Of a DNA stretch of 8,562 bases, positions 1 through 6,144 are shown one piece after another. Source of the DNA: Aquificaceae bacterium (GTDB lineage Bacteria > Aquificota > Aquificia > Aquificales > Aquificaceae); the NCBI GenBank assembly GCA_027049085.1, contig JALTVH010000293.1, positions 1 to 8,562 on the forward strand. Direction: 5' to 3'. The position numbers and the translations under genes are program-made. How positions within the stretch are numbered: the first letter of the stretch is position 1; each line of letters opens with the position of its first letter. The notes beneath the pieces were generated by a model. It ran no database searches. It worked only from the letters and a program-made list of their open reading frames with translations, and was not told the DNA's origin.

Positions 1-69
1 TACTATTACTCTTCCTATGAGGTTCCTTACTACACCGCCGAAGGCGGTCCTTTTTATGACGAAGATTAA
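1..69 (+). CDS. Possible C-terminal end of an upstream gene (partial)
   Basis: Frame 1 is open from the window edge to a TAA at 67-69 and would encode 22 residues rich in Tyr (YYYSSYEVPYY at its start) ending in Asp-Glu-Asp. This could be the low-complexity tail of an upstream protein. The call is weak because the tail is short and a terminator-like hairpin at 34-57 lies inside it. The alternative is an upstream gene that ends in frame 3 at the TGA of 18-20, which would put the hairpin just downstream of a stop, the usual terminator position. No family can be assigned. Confidence 0.3.
   Translation, partial: YYYSSYEVPYYTAEGGPFYDED
34..57 (+). terminator. Putative intrinsic terminator
   Basis: A perfect six-base inverted repeat, ACCGCC (34-39) and GGCGGT (43-48), encloses a GAA triloop and is followed by CC and a run of five T (51-55). 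The C(GAA)G closing is a stable triloop. The stem is short but GC-rich, and no T-run follows it on the minus strand, so it would act on plus-strand transcripts entering from the left. It would separate an upstream unit from the cluster starting at 176. Confidence 0.45.
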
Positions 70-162
70 AGATATAAGCATATTTTTAAAAATTTTTTCA
101 GCATTAAGAAATCTTATCTGATGGCTGAGGCTCAGAGAGTTTAATAGATATCAAAATCCCAA
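70..162 (+). other. AT-rich intergenic region, probable promoter region of the cluster
   Basis: This is the only sizeable gap on the plus strand. Positions 83-98 are an A/T tract resembling an UP element or a bent segment. The best -10-like hexamers are TATAAG (73-78) and TTTAAT (140-145), but neither has a convincing -35 partner. A small dyad, CTGAG-G-CTCAG, lies at 125-135 and could be an operator or nothing. I infer that the promoter for the downstream genes is here but cannot fix it. Confidence 0.3.
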
Positions 163-170
163 GGGAGGTG
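163..170 (+). promoter_or_regulatory. Strong ribosome binding site of the first gene
   Basis: GGGAGGTG lies five bases before the ATG at 176. It is one of the best Shine-Dalgarno sequences in the window and fixes that start. It also fits this being the first gene of the cluster. Confidence 0.75.
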
Positions 171-175
171 AAGAG

Positions 176-661
176 ATGAAAAAGGTTGTCATAGGGGCGG
201 TCCTGACTGTGTCTGCTGGATTTGCCCAGCCTGTTTTTATGGATGCAGAGTGGGCAAAGGCCTTCTGCGAGGTGTGGAACAATACGCCTCAGCTCCTCAA
301 TAAGCTGGGTGCAAACGGTTCCTGGAAGGAGGTGCCTGAGAGGAAGCTCTTTCTTTACAGGAAGGACTGCTCAAAGGACAAACAGGTTCAGCTTACGATT
401 AAGAATGAGAACGATCAGGCAAGGTGCGTCTACGGGGGATGGGCAAAGGATGAGAGGACAGATGATGACTTTCTGATGTATGCGGACACAAAGAGGTGGA
501 TGGAGATGGGAAGGAAGGAGTATGGTCCCATGAGAGCAATGATGTTCGGGAGGCTTAAGTTCAAGGGACCAAAAGGCGTTGCAATGAGAAACATGGGACC
601 TTTTGAGGCTTTCCTTGATGCTATGGATGCAGTAGAATCTGATACTTCAAGATGTCCATAG
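176..661 (+). CDS. Exported SCP2 (sterol carrier)-like lipid-binding domain protein
   Basis: The 161-residue protein starts with Lys-Lys and a hydrophobic stretch (residues 4-17) ending in GFA|QP, which looks like a cleavable Sec signal peptide, so the mature protein is probably periplasmic. The rest fits an SCP2-type fold: a beta-rich first half, then residues 97-140 with a hydrophobic strand, the short stretch GPMRAMMFGRLKFKG (117-131) and VAMRN. This matches the family pattern around 'NPxxAxMxGKxKIKGDxxLAM'. SCP2 domains bind lipids in a hydrophobic tunnel; the ligand here is unknown and need not be a sterol. Four cysteines (C31, C65, C84, C160) could form disulfides if the protein is exported. 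The start is set by the strong ribosome binding site at 163-170. The stop codon overlaps the next gene by 10 bases. The domain call comes from remembered motifs, not a search. Confidence 0.7.
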   Translation: MKKVVIGAVLTVSAGFAQPVFMDAEWAKAFCEVWNNTPQLLNKLGANGSWKEVPERKLFLYRKDCSKDKQVQLTIKNENDQARCVYGGWAKDERTDDDFLMYADTKRWMEMGRKEYGPMRAMMFGRLKFKGPKGVAMRNMGPFEAFLDAMDAVESDTSRCP

Positions 662-861
662 AGGTTCTATATAGAGGAAAAGTAATAGTTATTGAAGAGA
701 AGGAAATAACAGCGGGAGAGCTCCTTAAAAAACTTGGTCTCTCTCCCGCCTCCTCTCTGGTGGTGAAGAACGGAGAGGTGGTTACCGAGAGGGAAAAGGT
801 GAGGGAGGGTGATAATATAAGAGTTGTCAATGCGATTTCGGGAGGCACTGAGGGGCTTTGA
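652..861 (+). CDS. ThiS/MoaD-family ubiquitin-like sulfur carrier with C-terminal extension
   Basis: The 69-residue beta-grasp protein starts with strand MSIEVLYRGK and continues with a helix containing LLKKLGL (residues 24-30), VVKNGEVV (37-44), a REGDNIRVVNAISGG segment (51-65) and four more residues, TEGL. The NG, the GD and the ISGG end are hallmarks of ThiS/MoaD/SAMP-type carriers, in which the terminal Gly is adenylated by an E1-like enzyme and converted to a thiocarboxylate. The sulfur may go to thiamine, molybdopterin, tRNA 2-thiolation (as with TtuB in thermophiles) or cysteine synthesis. Nothing nearby tells which, as no E1-like or thiazole gene is in the window. The Gly-Gly (64-65) is not terminal, so a protease would have to trim it. 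No clear ribosome binding site is seen. The start overlaps the previous stop by 10 bases, suggesting coupling. The tail codons overlap rodA. Confidence 0.75.
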   Translation: MSIEVLYRGKVIVIEEKEITAGELLKKLGLSPASSLVVKNGEVVTEREKVREGDNIRVVNAISGGTEGL

Positions 862-1954
862 CTGGTATCTGTTAGGACTCCTTGCACTAATTCAGGCTTT
901 TGGTATAGTAGGTGTTCTCAGTGCTTCCCTCAGTGAGGGAATGCCTGCCCTTTTCAAAAAACATCTTTTTTACATTGTCCTGAGCTGGCTGATGATCTTT
1001 CTCTTTTCAAGGGAGAAGTTCAGGAATCTCCTTGACCTCTCTTTATATATCTATCTATTTAACCTATTTCTTCTTATACTCGTTCTTGTCACAGGAAGGG
1101 AAGTGTACGGCGCAAGGCGGTGGCTTGACCTTGGCTTTATAAACATTCAGCCTTCAGAGTTTATGAAACTTTCCCTCATACTGCTTTCTGCCTACCTGAT
1201 ACCTCACATTAAAGGGCTGAGAGACAGAAAGGTCCTCCTCCTGTTCCTCGCCTACTCTATTCCCGCTGTTGTCACCTTTAAACAGCCTGACCTTGGAACA
1301 ACCGCCACCTACTTTGTGCCTCTCATTGCAATGGTTTTTGTAAGGGGTATTCCAGCAAGGTACCTTGTCACAGCTGTTATTGCAATTGTTGCCTCCGCAC
1401 CAATGATCTGGAACATGATGAAGGAATATCAAAAGAAAAGGATCCTTGCAGTTCTTGACCCATACAGCGATTATCTCGGGAGCGGATACCAGCTCATTCA
1501 GTCTGTTATCGCCATAGGTTCGGGAGGCATTACAGGCAAAGGGATAATGAAGGGTACACAGTCTCAGCTTGCCTTTCTTCCGGAGAGTCATACGGACTTC
1601 ATATTTTCTGTGATCGGTGAGGAGCTTGGATTTCTTGGAACATCTGTGCTTGTAGTTTCAATATTTCTCTTTCTGTGGAAGCTCCTTGGATACACAAGGA
1701 TCACCATGACACAGCAGGAGACTCTCTTTGCGACAGGTGTATTTGCACTCCTTCTGTTTCAGTACTCGGTGAACATTCTTATGGCACTTGGCCTCTTTCC
1801 TGTTGTGGGAATCCCGCTTCCCTTTGTGAGCTTTGGCGGAAGCTCCATGATCACCTTTGCCATTCTCATTGGGATTCTCCAGAACATTTACAGGGAAAAC
1901 ACCACTGCGGTCCCCCTTCTTAAAAAGGAAACTGAGATAAATTATGAAGAGTGA
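830..1954 (+). CDS. rodA: Peptidoglycan glycosyltransferase RodA (SEDS family)
   Basis: This inner-membrane SEDS protein polymerises glycan strands from lipid II during elongation, normally with a class B PBP (PBP2/MrdA) and the MreBCD complex. It has about ten hydrophobic segments over 374 residues, the usual size. Family motifs are GARRW (94-98), QPSE (107-110, with conserved E110), QPDLGT (152-157), HTDFIF with the Asp at 256 that matches the catalytic Asp of RodA, EELG, and the C-terminal GIPLPFVSFGGSS (327-339). I chose the ATG at 830, with AAGAG at 819-823 as a modest ribosome binding site. A TTG at 824 in the same frame would add two residues. Either start lies inside the preceding sulfur-carrier gene. 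The stop overlaps the GTG of the next gene by four bases. RodA rather than FtsW is favoured by sequence impression and length, not proof. Confidence 0.9.
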   Translation: MRFREALRGFDWYLLGLLALIQAFGIVGVLSASLSEGMPALFKKHLFYIVLSWLMIFLFSREKFRNLLDLSLYIYLFNLFLLILVLVTGREVYGARRWLDLGFINIQPSEFMKLSLILLSAYLIPHIKGLRDRKVLLLFLAYSIPAVVTFKQPDLGTTATYFVPLIAMVFVRGIPARYLVTAVIAIVASAPMIWNMMKEYQKKRILAVLDPYSDYLGSGYQLIQSVIAIGSGGITGKGIMKGTQSQLAFLPESHTDFIFSVIGEELGFLGTSVLVVSIFLFLWKLLGYTRITMTQQETLFATGVFALLLFQYSVNILMALGLFPVVGIPLPFVSFGGSSMITFAILIGILQNIYRENTTAVPLLKKETEINYEE

Positions 1955-3075
1955 GAAAGGGAATATACATCCACATACCCTTCTGCAGTTACAAGTGTCC
2001 TTACTGTGACTTTTACTCCGTGACGGACGTTTCGTTCAGTACGCAGGACTATACAGGATTAATAGCTAAGGAAGCAGAATTAAGAGGGTACACGCTTTCC
2101 AGACCCAATACAATTTACTTTGGCGGTGGGACCCCAAGCCTTATGGATCCCGATCATCTTGAAGGGTTAATGATCATCCTTGATAGATTCTTTGATCTCT
2201 CGTGTGCTGAGGAGATCACCCTTGAAGCAAACCCGGAAACCGTGACCACCCAAAAACTAAAGGGATACAGAAAGCTGGGAATAAACAGGATCAGCATTGG
2301 AGTTCAGTCTTTCAACCCAAGAGGCCTCAAAGCTCTCGGAAGGCATCACAGTCCAGATGAATGCAGAAGTGCTTACCTCAGGGCAAGAGAGGCAGGCTTT
2401 GATAATATAAACATAGACCTGATCTGGGGCTGGCCGGGCCAGAGGGATGATGAACTTCTGGAAGACCTTCACACAGCCATTGAGCTGAGACCCGATCATA
2501 TTTCCCTTTACCTCCTGACCTATCACCAGGGCACACCCTTTGGAGATATGCTGAGGGAAGGTAAGTGCATGGAAATACCTGAAGAGAGTGTAGAACGAAT
2601 GTACAAAATTATCTGCGGTGTTATGAAAGAGGCAGGATACATGCACTACGAGATTTCAAACTGGTGCCTTGAAGGTAAAGAGTGCAGACATAACCTCCTC
2701 TACTGGGAAATGGATCCCTTCCTTGGTCTTGGGGCTGGTGCCTGGGGCTTTGTAAGTTCTGCCCGTTACGGAAATGTCAGGAATCTTCAGAGATACAGAG
2801 AAATGCTAATGTCTGGAAAGGTCCCCGAGTACAAAAGGCTTACCCTCTCTGAGGATGACATCTTTGAAGAGAAGATAATGCTTGGCCTTCGCACCTCCAG
2901 GGGGGTAGACGAAAAGATCATCAAAATTCCTGAACACCTTGAGGTCTTCTTCAGGCACGAGGGGGGCAAGATAGCAATAAGGGAAGAGTACATGATCCTC
3001 TCCAATGAATTGATTTCTGAGGTGCTGGTTTATAATTCTCTTTTGAACAACCTCACGGAGGTTAAAGATGGCTAA
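1951..3075 (+). CDS. hemW: Radical SAM haem chaperone HemW (HemN-like)
   Basis: The 374-residue protein has an N-terminal radical SAM cluster motif, C12-x3-C16-x2-C19, followed by D-F. HemW has this form, whereas true coproporphyrinogen dehydrogenase HemN has a further Cys. Other landmarks are GGGTPS (58-63), EANPE (92-96), RISIGVQSF (113-121), a DLIWGWPGQ stretch (156-164; usually closer to DLIYGLPGQ), HYEISNW (232-238) and HNLLYW (247-252). HemW binds haem and helps insert it into target proteins such as respiratory oxidases. Many genomes label it coproporphyrinogen III oxidase, which this motif pattern does not support. The start is a GTG whose first bases overlap the rodA stop (GTGA). The C-terminus overlaps ilvC by eight bases. 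The C-terminal 80 residues are less conserved. Confidence 0.9.
   Translation: MRKGIYIHIPFCSYKCPYCDFYSVTDVSFSTQDYTGLIAKEAELRGYTLSRPNTIYFGGGTPSLMDPDHLEGLMIILDRFFDLSCAEEITLEANPETVTTQKLKGYRKLGINRISIGVQSFNPRGLKALGRHHSPDECRSAYLRAREAGFDNINIDLIWGWPGQRDDELLEDLHTAIELRPDHISLYLLTYHQGTPFGDMLREGKCMEIPEESVERMYKIICGVMKEAGYMHYEISNWCLEGKECRHNLLYWEMDPFLGLGAGAWGFVSSARYGNVRNLQRYREMLMSGKVPEYKRLTLSEDDIFEEKIMLGLRTSRGVDEKIIKIPEHLEVFFRHEGGKIAIREEYMILSNELISEVLVYNSLLNNLTEVKDG
3057..3062 (+). promoter_or_regulatory. Ribosome binding site of ilvC
   Basis: GGAGGT lies inside the end of hemW, five bases before the ilvC ATG at 3068. It fixes that start and implies strong, independent initiation for ilvC within the transcript. 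Confidence 0.7.
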
Positions 3076-4069
3076 GGTTTATTATGATCAGGACGCAACC
3101 CTTGGACCCCTTCAGGATAAAAAGGTAGCGATCCTCGGTTACGGCTCTCAGGGCCACGCCCACGCCCTCAATCTCAGAGACAGCGGGATCGAAGTGGTAA
3201 TAGGACTCTACGAAGGGAGCAGGTCAAGGGAAAAGGCAAAGGCAGACGGCTTTGAGGTTCTCACGCCCTCAGAGGCTTCAAAGGCAGCGGATGTGATCAT
3301 GTTCCTCGTACCCGACACCGTCCAGCCAGACCTCTACGACAAAGATGTCAAACCAAATCTCAGGGGAGGAAAGACCCTTGCTTTCGCCCATGGCTTTAAC
3401 ATACATTTCCGTCAGATCGTTCCACCATCAGAGGTTGACGTCTTCATGGTCGCTCCCAAGGGTCCCGGTCACTTGGTCAGATGGATGTACGAGGAGGGAA
3501 AGGGTGTCCCGGCCCTTGTTGCGGTCTTTCAGGATTCAAGTGGTACCTGTAAGGAAACCGCCCTTGCCTACGCTAAGGGAATAGGTGCTACAAGGGCAGG
3601 CGTTATTGAAACTACCTTCAAGGAAGAGACAGAGACTGACCTCTTTGGCGAGCAGATGGTTCTCTGTGGTGGTGTTACCGCACTGATCAAAGCGGGCTTT
3701 GAGACCCTCGTGGAGGCGGGATATCAGCCCGAAGTTGCCTATTTTGAGTGTCTCCATGAGCTAAAGCTCATAGTTGACCTCATATACCAGTATGGTATCT
3801 CTGGAATGAGATACTCAATTTCCGATACTGCTAAGTACGGTGATGTTACAAGAGGTGAGAGGGTCTATGAAATGGTCAAACCTGTGATGGAGGACACCCT
3901 TGAGGAAATCAGAAAGGGAGAGTTTGCCCGTGAGTGGGTTCTGGAAAATAAAGCTGGAAGACCCGTATATCACGCCCTTCTTGAGAGGGATCGCCAGCAT
4001 CTGATAGAGAAAGTCGGTGAAGAACTCCGAAAGATGATGCCATGGATAACCGGTAAGGAGCTCAAATGA
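3068..4069 (+). CDS. ilvC: Ketol-acid reductoisomerase, class I (IlvC)
   Basis: The enzyme converts 2-acetolactate and 2-aceto-2-hydroxybutyrate to the dihydroxy acids of valine/leucine and isoleucine synthesis, using NAD(P)H and Mg2+. The 333-residue length is that of the short class I form. The Rossmann domain shows GYGSQG (24-29) and a cofactor loop around GLYEGSRS (46-53). The catalytic part shows H108, K131 in APKGPGH, D191 and E195 in DLFGEQ, E227, E231 and S252, which correspond to the metal and substrate ligands of the family. The usual Arg of the GLR loop is Tyr48 here, which bears on cofactor choice. The protein closely resembles the Aquifex enzyme as I remember it. No other ilv or leu genes are in the window. 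The stop overlaps the next gene by four bases (ATGA). Confidence 0.96.
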   Translation: MAKVYYDQDATLGPLQDKKVAILGYGSQGHAHALNLRDSGIEVVIGLYEGSRSREKAKADGFEVLTPSEASKAADVIMFLVPDTVQPDLYDKDVKPNLRGGKTLAFAHGFNIHFRQIVPPSEVDVFMVAPKGPGHLVRWMYEEGKGVPALVAVFQDSSGTCKETALAYAKGIGATRAGVIETTFKEETETDLFGEQMVLCGGVTALIKAGFETLVEAGYQPEVAYFECLHELKLIVDLIYQYGISGMRYSISDTAKYGDVTRGERVYEMVKPVMEDTLEEIRKGEFAREWVLENKAGRPVYHALLERDRQHLIEKVGEELRKMMPWITGKELK

Positions 4070-4689
4070 ACCTCACCAGCAAAAGGGATAGCCTGAAGAA
4101 ACTATACATTCCTCTCGGGCTTGCCATTGCAAGAACGGGGATACATCCAAACCTTCTAACCCTGATTTCCCTGTTCCTCGGAACTCTTTCAGCCTATTTC
4201 TTCTACCATGAAAAGATACTCACAGCTGTAGGATTTCTCATTCTTTCAGGCCTATTTGACCTTGCGGACGGGACAGTTGCCAGAGAAAATGACAAGGCAT
4301 CAAAGTTTGGCGCAGTTTTTGACTGGATAGCAGACAAGTGGGTTGACGGTTTTGTATTGGGGGCGGTTGGCTTTGCCTTTGCATCACCCTTTACAGCTAT
4401 TACAGCTGTAACCGTTTCTCTCCTTCACTCCTTTATAAAGCCAACAGCCTACGCTGAGATCGGATACTCCAGCCGGATCAAGGGAAAGATTGAGGATCCC
4501 CTTGAGGGTGTCGGTTTCTTTGGCAGGCCAGAAACCCACATCGCGCTGATCATCTTTGCCCTCCTTGAAAGGGCTGATATGCCTGTGGGTCTTGGGTTCG
4601 GGATAAAGGTCATAACCATACTGACCCTCGGTTCCCTCCTTGTGAGGATCATTTACCTCTACAAACACTACGGCAGGGAGTATGAGTAA
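4066..4689 (+). CDS. CDP-alcohol phosphatidyltransferase family membrane protein
   Basis: This 207-residue membrane enzyme carries the full family signature D-x2-D-G-x2-A-R-x8-G-x3-D-x3-D at D65, D68, G69, A72, R73, G82, D86 and D90. These residues bind the CDP-lipid and two metal ions. Hydrophobic segments lie near residues 28-48, 52-64, 96-122, 158-169 and 175-198. The family moves a phosphatidyl group from CDP-diacylglycerol (or an ether analogue) to a small alcohol. The loop GFFGRPETH (150-158) recalls the inositol-phosphate-using branch (PIP and archaetidylinositol-phosphate synthases) more than PgsA, but I cannot settle the acceptor. Phosphatidylinositol and aminopentanetetrol lipids are reported from Aquificales, which makes such an enzyme reasonable. 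A ribosome binding site AAGGAG (4055-4060) precedes the ATG, which overlaps the ilvC stop. The stop shares one base with the next ATG. Confidence 0.85.
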   Translation: MNLTSKRDSLKKLYIPLGLAIARTGIHPNLLTLISLFLGTLSAYFFYHEKILTAVGFLILSGLFDLADGTVARENDKASKFGAVFDWIADKWVDGFVLGAVGFAFASPFTAITAVTVSLLHSFIKPTAYAEIGYSSRIKGKIEDPLEGVGFFGRPETHIALIIFALLERADMPVGLGFGIKVITILTLGSLLVRIIYLYKHYGREYE

Positions 4690-5354
4690 TGGAAAGACCC
4701 TACGTGGTTGTCGTCTCTGAGGTCAGCATTGATGGAAAGCTCACCCTTTACAGAGGTGCATCCAGTAAAGAGCTAATGAGCCTCATGGATGAGGAAGCTT
4801 ACAGGTACCTCCACGAAATCAGGGCAAAGGTTGACGGAATAATGGTAGGCTGTGAAACGGTGAGAACCGACAACCCGAGCCTGACAGTGCGGTACGTCAA
4901 GGGCAAAAATCCTACGCGAATCATTCCCTGCTCAACCGCCAACGTTCCCCTGGACGCCAACGTCCTGAACACTGAGGATGCCCCGACGATAATAGTCACA
5001 ACGGAGCGTGCACCACAGGAAAGGCTTGAAAAGATTAAAGACAGGGGTGCCCAGATAATCGTTGCAGGAGATGAGCTCGTTGACTTTGACAGACTCCTTC
5101 CCATGCTCTACGAAAGGGGGATCAGGTCACTCATGGTTGAGGGGGGCGCTTCCATAAACTGGGAGTTCATCAGGCGAAGGATTGTTGATGAGATAAGAAT
5201 AATACATATGCCGGTCATTGTCGGTGGTGAGAACGTTCCAACCCTTGTTGGGGGCGAAGGTTTCAAGAAGCTTAAAAATCTCCTTCACCTTCGACTCAGA
5301 TCCCATTTTGTTCGTGGAAATCACCTGATCACAGAGTGGGAAGTTGTGAGATAA
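4689..5354 (+). CDS. Stand-alone RibD-type pyrimidine reductase (riboflavin synthesis)
   Basis: The 221-residue protein is a DHFR-fold RibD_C reductase without the deaminase domain of bifunctional RibD. Landmarks are SIDGK (13-17), the GCETVRTDNPSLTVR stretch (54-68), which is highly typical, and VEGGASINWEF (150-160) near the NADPH site. The likely reaction is NADPH-dependent reduction of the ribosyl group of the pyrimidine intermediate: 2,5-diamino-6-ribosylamino-pyrimidinone phosphate in the fungal/archaeal order of steps, or the deaminated form in the bacterial order. A separate deaminase would be needed elsewhere. AGGGAG (4675-4680) is the ribosome binding site. The ATG shares its A with the previous stop (TAATG). 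Because the fold is shared, another pteridine or dihydrofolate reductase role cannot be excluded, but the motifs favour riboflavin. Confidence 0.85.
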   Translation: MERPYVVVVSEVSIDGKLTLYRGASSKELMSLMDEEAYRYLHEIRAKVDGIMVGCETVRTDNPSLTVRYVKGKNPTRIIPCSTANVPLDANVLNTEDAPTIIVTTERAPQERLEKIKDRGAQIIVAGDELVDFDRLLPMLYERGIRSLMVEGGASINWEFIRRRIVDEIRIIHMPVIVGGENVPTLVGGEGFKKLKNLLHLRLRSHFVRGNHLITEWEVVR

Positions 5355-5364
5355 ATTATTAATT

Positions 5365-5946
5365 ATGAAGGACAAGAGCGACTTTCAGGAAGAGGTTCAG
5401 GAGGTTCGCGAGGAGTTAAAGAAGGAAGAAGAGGAGATAGAAAACCTCAGAGGAAGGGTTGCCGAGCTTGAGGAGAAGGTTAGGAAGCTTGAGCAGATAG
5501 CAAAAAACTCAAACATCAGGGCAAGTGACCTCCAGCGGGAGCTTGATTACTTCAAGGAAAGATACAGACGGGACCTTGAAGAGCAGAGAAAGTACGGATC
5601 AGAACCCCTTGCAGTTGATCTGCTCAGTGTTGTTGATAACTTTGAAAGGGCTCTCAATGCCTCATACACATCCAGAGATTTTGATTCCCTCCTCAAGGGT
5701 GTTGAGATGATCCTCACAGAGCTCAAGAGGATCCTTGAAAAGCATGGTATAGTCGAGATAGAAGTTGAGGGAAAGGAATTTGATCCATTCCTTGCCGAGG
5801 CGGTAGAAACCGAAGCATGTGATGACCACCCTCCGAACACCGTTATACGCGTGCTTCAGAAAGGCTACAAGCTTCACGATAGAGTTATAAGGCCAGCAAG
5901 GGTTGTTGTCTCGGTCAGCAAGGAAGAGGAAGAAGAGATCACCTGA
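5365..5946 (+). CDS. grpE: Nucleotide exchange factor GrpE (Hsp70 cochaperone)
   Basis: GrpE releases ADP from DnaK and acts as a thermosensor. The 193-residue protein has the standard order: a charged N-terminus, a long coiled coil (about residues 8-78), a four-helix-bundle section (80-125) and a C-terminal beta domain with the signature FDPFLAEAVET (139-149), then VLQKGYKLHDRVIRPARVVVS (163-183). The length is normal. The gene lies 10 bases after the previous stop, in an AT-rich spacer with no good Shine-Dalgarno sequence before the ATG, so translation may depend on reinitiation. No dnaK, dnaJ, hrcA or CIRCE operator is present, so the gene is apart from its usual chaperone partners. The acidic tail (EEEEEIT) runs directly into the next gene through TGATG. 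Confidence 0.95.
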   Translation: MKDKSDFQEEVQEVREELKKEEEEIENLRGRVAELEEKVRKLEQIAKNSNIRASDLQRELDYFKERYRRDLEEQRKYGSEPLAVDLLSVVDNFERALNASYTSRDFDSLLKGVEMILTELKRILEKHGIVEIEVEGKEFDPFLAEAVETEACDDHPPNTVIRVLQKGYKLHDRVIRPARVVVSVSKEEEEEIT

Positions 5947-6140
5947 TGAGAATCAAATACAAGGACTTCCACAGGAAGATAGCACCCTTCAAGGACGAAA
6001 GTCTTGAAGACCTCCTTGAACAGCAGGTTAACGAGTGGATAAGACTTAACAGGATAAAGGTTATCAACATTGAAACCCTCTGGCAGAGAAACGCCCACCT
6101 GACAATAGGAGTGAGAGTCTGGTACACAACAGAGGAGTGA
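5946..6140 (+). CDS. Small conserved-looking protein of unknown function coupled to grpE
   Basis: The 64-residue protein is not recognised. It appears to be a compact soluble alpha/beta domain: a basic N-terminal strand (MRIKYKDF), an acidic amphipathic helix (18-33, LEDLLEQQVNEWI), then two strands with VINIETL (39-45) and LTIGVRVWYT (52-61). There is no signal peptide and no cysteine. The layout of strand, helix and two strands loosely recalls small Cse60-like or dodecin-like domains, but I do not claim homology. Its ATG shares one base with the grpE stop (TGATG), a classic coupling arrangement. Its stop is four bases before hisZ. Codon use matches the neighbours, which supports a real gene. 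Confidence 0.7.
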   Translation: MRIKYKDFHRKIAPFKDESLEDLLEQQVNEWIRLNRIKVINIETLWQRNAHLTIGVRVWYTTEE

Positions 6141-6144
6141 AGTA

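Noticed and set aside
17..122. Possible 34-codon frame from the ATG at 17
   Set aside because: No ribosome binding site, and Lys/Ile/Phe-rich translation that only reflects the AT-rich gap. Most of it overlaps the hairpin and the likely promoter region.
1154..1591. Minus-strand frame of 145 codons opposite rodA
   Set aside because: RodA motifs on the plus strand span the region. The antisense product is Cys/His/Asn-rich with no recognisable domain and no ribosome binding site.
1951..3075. Annotation as oxygen-independent coproporphyrinogen III oxidase (HemN)
   Set aside because: The cluster motif C-x3-C-x2-C followed by D-F, and the length, fit HemW. HemN carries an extra Cys and an N-terminal extension.
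4400..4411. Perfect 12-base palindrome TTACAGCTGTAA
   Set aside because: It lies deep in a membrane-protein gene, within a repeated TTACAGCT run encoding Thr/Ala codons. It is probably chance from local sequence repetition.
5340..5364. CIRCE heat-shock operator before grpE
   Set aside because: The TTAGCACTC-N9-GAGTGCTAA pattern is absent from the short gap and from the end of the upstream gene.
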